Shown here piece after piece: positions 5,295 to 7,260 of a stretch of 7,260 nucleotides of DNA. Below the pieces are notes generated by a model. That model saw only the letters and a program-made list of their open reading frames with translations. It ran no database searches and was not told where the DNA came from. Origin of the DNA: Treponema sp. (GTDB lineage: Bacteria; Spirochaetota; Spirochaetia; Treponematales; Breznakiellaceae); the NCBI GenBank assembly GCA_009780545.1, contig WQZW01000068.1, positions 1 through 7,260 on the forward strand. The letters run 5' to 3'. The translations under genes were made by a program, and so were the position numbers. How positions within the stretch are numbered: the stretch's first letter is position 1; every line of letters starts with the position of its first letter.

Positions 5295-5495
5295 ATGAGT
5301 ACGGAGTTGGCCATAAACGGTGCTTTGCTGGAAAGGGCTTTCCATCTCGGAGGATTGGAGACGGAGAATGAGACCGTCAATGTTGCCCTCCATGAATTTA
5401 TCGCAAAAAGAGCGAAAGAAGACGTGATATCCCTTTTCAACACCGTCGAATATGATGAAGACTATGACTGGAAACAGTTGCGCGGCAGAAAATGA
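5295..5495 (+). CDS. vapB: VapB-like antitoxin
   Basis: This 66-residue protein is the predicted antitoxin that binds and neutralises the PIN ribonuclease encoded next. It resembles the short VapB family once called DUF2191. The N-terminal part (about 3-35) would form the ribbon-helix-helix DNA-binding fold, here ELAINGALLERAFHLGGL with the helix-turn ETENETVNVALHEFI. The C-terminal tail FNTVEYDEDYDWKQLRGRK (48-66) matches the toxin-wrapping tail typical of the family (a DEDYD-W-LR pattern). The open frame extends upstream to 5052, but that part overlaps the membrane-protein gene, the terminator and the promoter, so it is not coding. ATG 5295 is chosen from protein length and promoter position. 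Its stop overlaps the toxin start by ATGA, indicating coupled translation. Such antitoxins commonly repress their own promoter. Confidence 0.82.
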   Translation: MSTELAINGALLERAFHLGGLETENETVNVALHEFIAKRAKEDVISLFNTVEYDEDYDWKQLRGRK

Positions 5496-5899
5496 ACGTT
5501 TTAGTCGATACGCCTGTTTGGTCGCCGGCTTTCCGAAAGAAGAACAATACCGAAACCAACCCGATCGTGGACAATTTAATCGGGCTTGTGCGGAATGCGG
5601 AAATCAAAATAATAGGGGCAATACGTCAGGAAGTGCTGTCGGGCGTATCGGACAGGGATAAATACGAGGAAATAAAAAGCAAGATGTCGGCGTTTACCGA
5701 CTATGTCGTACGGACAGCCGATTATGAATTTGCGGCGGAATGTTCCAACGAATGCAGAAGGCATGGAATACAAGGTTCGCACACCGACTTTCTGATCTGC
5801 GCCGTCGCGATAAAAAACGGCTGGGAAATATTCACCGAAGACAACGACTATTTAAAATACGAAAAATACCTGCCAATCAAAATATACGGATTAAGGTGA
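5492..5899 (+). CDS. vapC: VapC-like PIN-domain ribonuclease toxin
   Basis: This is the predicted toxin of a type II toxin-antitoxin pair, a 135-residue single PIN domain of normal VapC length. VapC proteins are magnesium-dependent ribonucleases that commonly cut tRNA or rRNA and stop translation. The four acidic positions are present: D6 in VLVDTPVW, E47 in IRQEVLSG, D99 in SHTDFLICAVAI and D117 in FTEDND, so the enzyme looks intact. The DTPVW start replaces the commoner DTSVW. The ATG overlaps the antitoxin stop (ATGA at 5492-5495) and has no strong Shine-Dalgarno sequence, so the toxin should be made only after the antitoxin is translated. Codons are richer in A and T (many AAA, ATA, AAT) than in the neighbouring genes, suggesting separate acquisition. 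The RNA target cannot be predicted. Confidence 0.88.
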   Translation: MNVLVDTPVWSPAFRKKNNTETNPIVDNLIGLVRNAEIKIIGAIRQEVLSGVSDRDKYEEIKSKMSAFTDYVVRTADYEFAAECSNECRRHGIQGSHTDFLICAVAIKNGWEIFTEDNDYLKYEKYLPIKIYGLR

Positions 5900-5916
5900 G
5901 GGGACAAGGGATGCGG

Positions 5917-5986
5917 CGGAGGTTTGCTCACTCTGCCAAAAGCAGAGTGAGCAAACCTCCGAGTCCAATCGGCCATGCCGATTGGA
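5917..5986. terminator. Two strong hairpins between the convergent vapC and gltX genes
   Basis: Bases 5917-5936 and 5942-5961 are perfect inverted repeats, a 20-bp stem around CAAAA. Three bases on, TCCAATCGGC (5964-5973) pairs perfectly with GCCGATTGGA (5977-5986) around CAT. Being symmetric and between two convergent genes, they could stop transcription from both sides. No clear T-run follows on either strand, so termination by stem strength, an RNA 3'-end stabiliser or a mobile palindrome are alternatives. Confidence 0.65.
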
Positions 5987-5994
5987 CCGCTGTC

Positions 5995-7260
<1,266 letters not shown>

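Overview
The window is ordinary bacterial chromosome, GC-rich in most places. It carries most of a dipeptide/oligopeptide ABC transporter operon on the + strand, then a small lower-GC toxin-antitoxin pair on the + strand, and finally a convergent glutamyl-tRNA synthetase gene on the - strand. I cannot name the species. ATG starts, good Shine-Dalgarno sites and a standard sigma-70-type promoter fit many bacteria. The short hairpins in the gaps remind me loosely of GC-richer spirochaetes, but that is only an impression.

Layout: 1-378 is the C-terminal end of the substrate-binding protein. 379-754 is a gap packed with hairpins. 755-1681 and 1698-2573 are the two permeases (DppB/DppC type). 2583-3590 is the first ATPase (DppD type). 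3591-3824 is a second hairpin-filled gap. 3825-4778 is the second ATPase (DppF type). 4784-5134 is a small three-helix membrane protein of unknown function. 5124-5205 is a triple hairpin ending in a terminator. 5295-5495 and 5492-5899 encode a VapB-like antitoxin and a PIN-domain VapC-like toxin. 5917-5986 holds two strong hairpins between the convergent genes. 5995-7260 is gltX, whose 5' end lies outside the window.

How the genes work together: the binding protein would capture peptides outside the membrane and deliver them to the DppB/DppC channel, which the DppD/DppF ATPase pair powers. B, C and D are tightly spaced and probably co-translated. Hairpin arrays separate the binding protein from B and D from F, so expression levels may be set segment by segment. 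VapBC is an independent unit with its own promoter, insulated upstream by the terminator. Its predicted transcript begins almost exactly at the antitoxin start codon.

The most unusual signal is non-coding. Every gap over about 90 bases is filled with perfect or near-perfect hairpins, most with a three-base loop. Two of them include the stop codon of the preceding gene, and one pair shares 24 of 28 bases. No clearly new protein system is visible.
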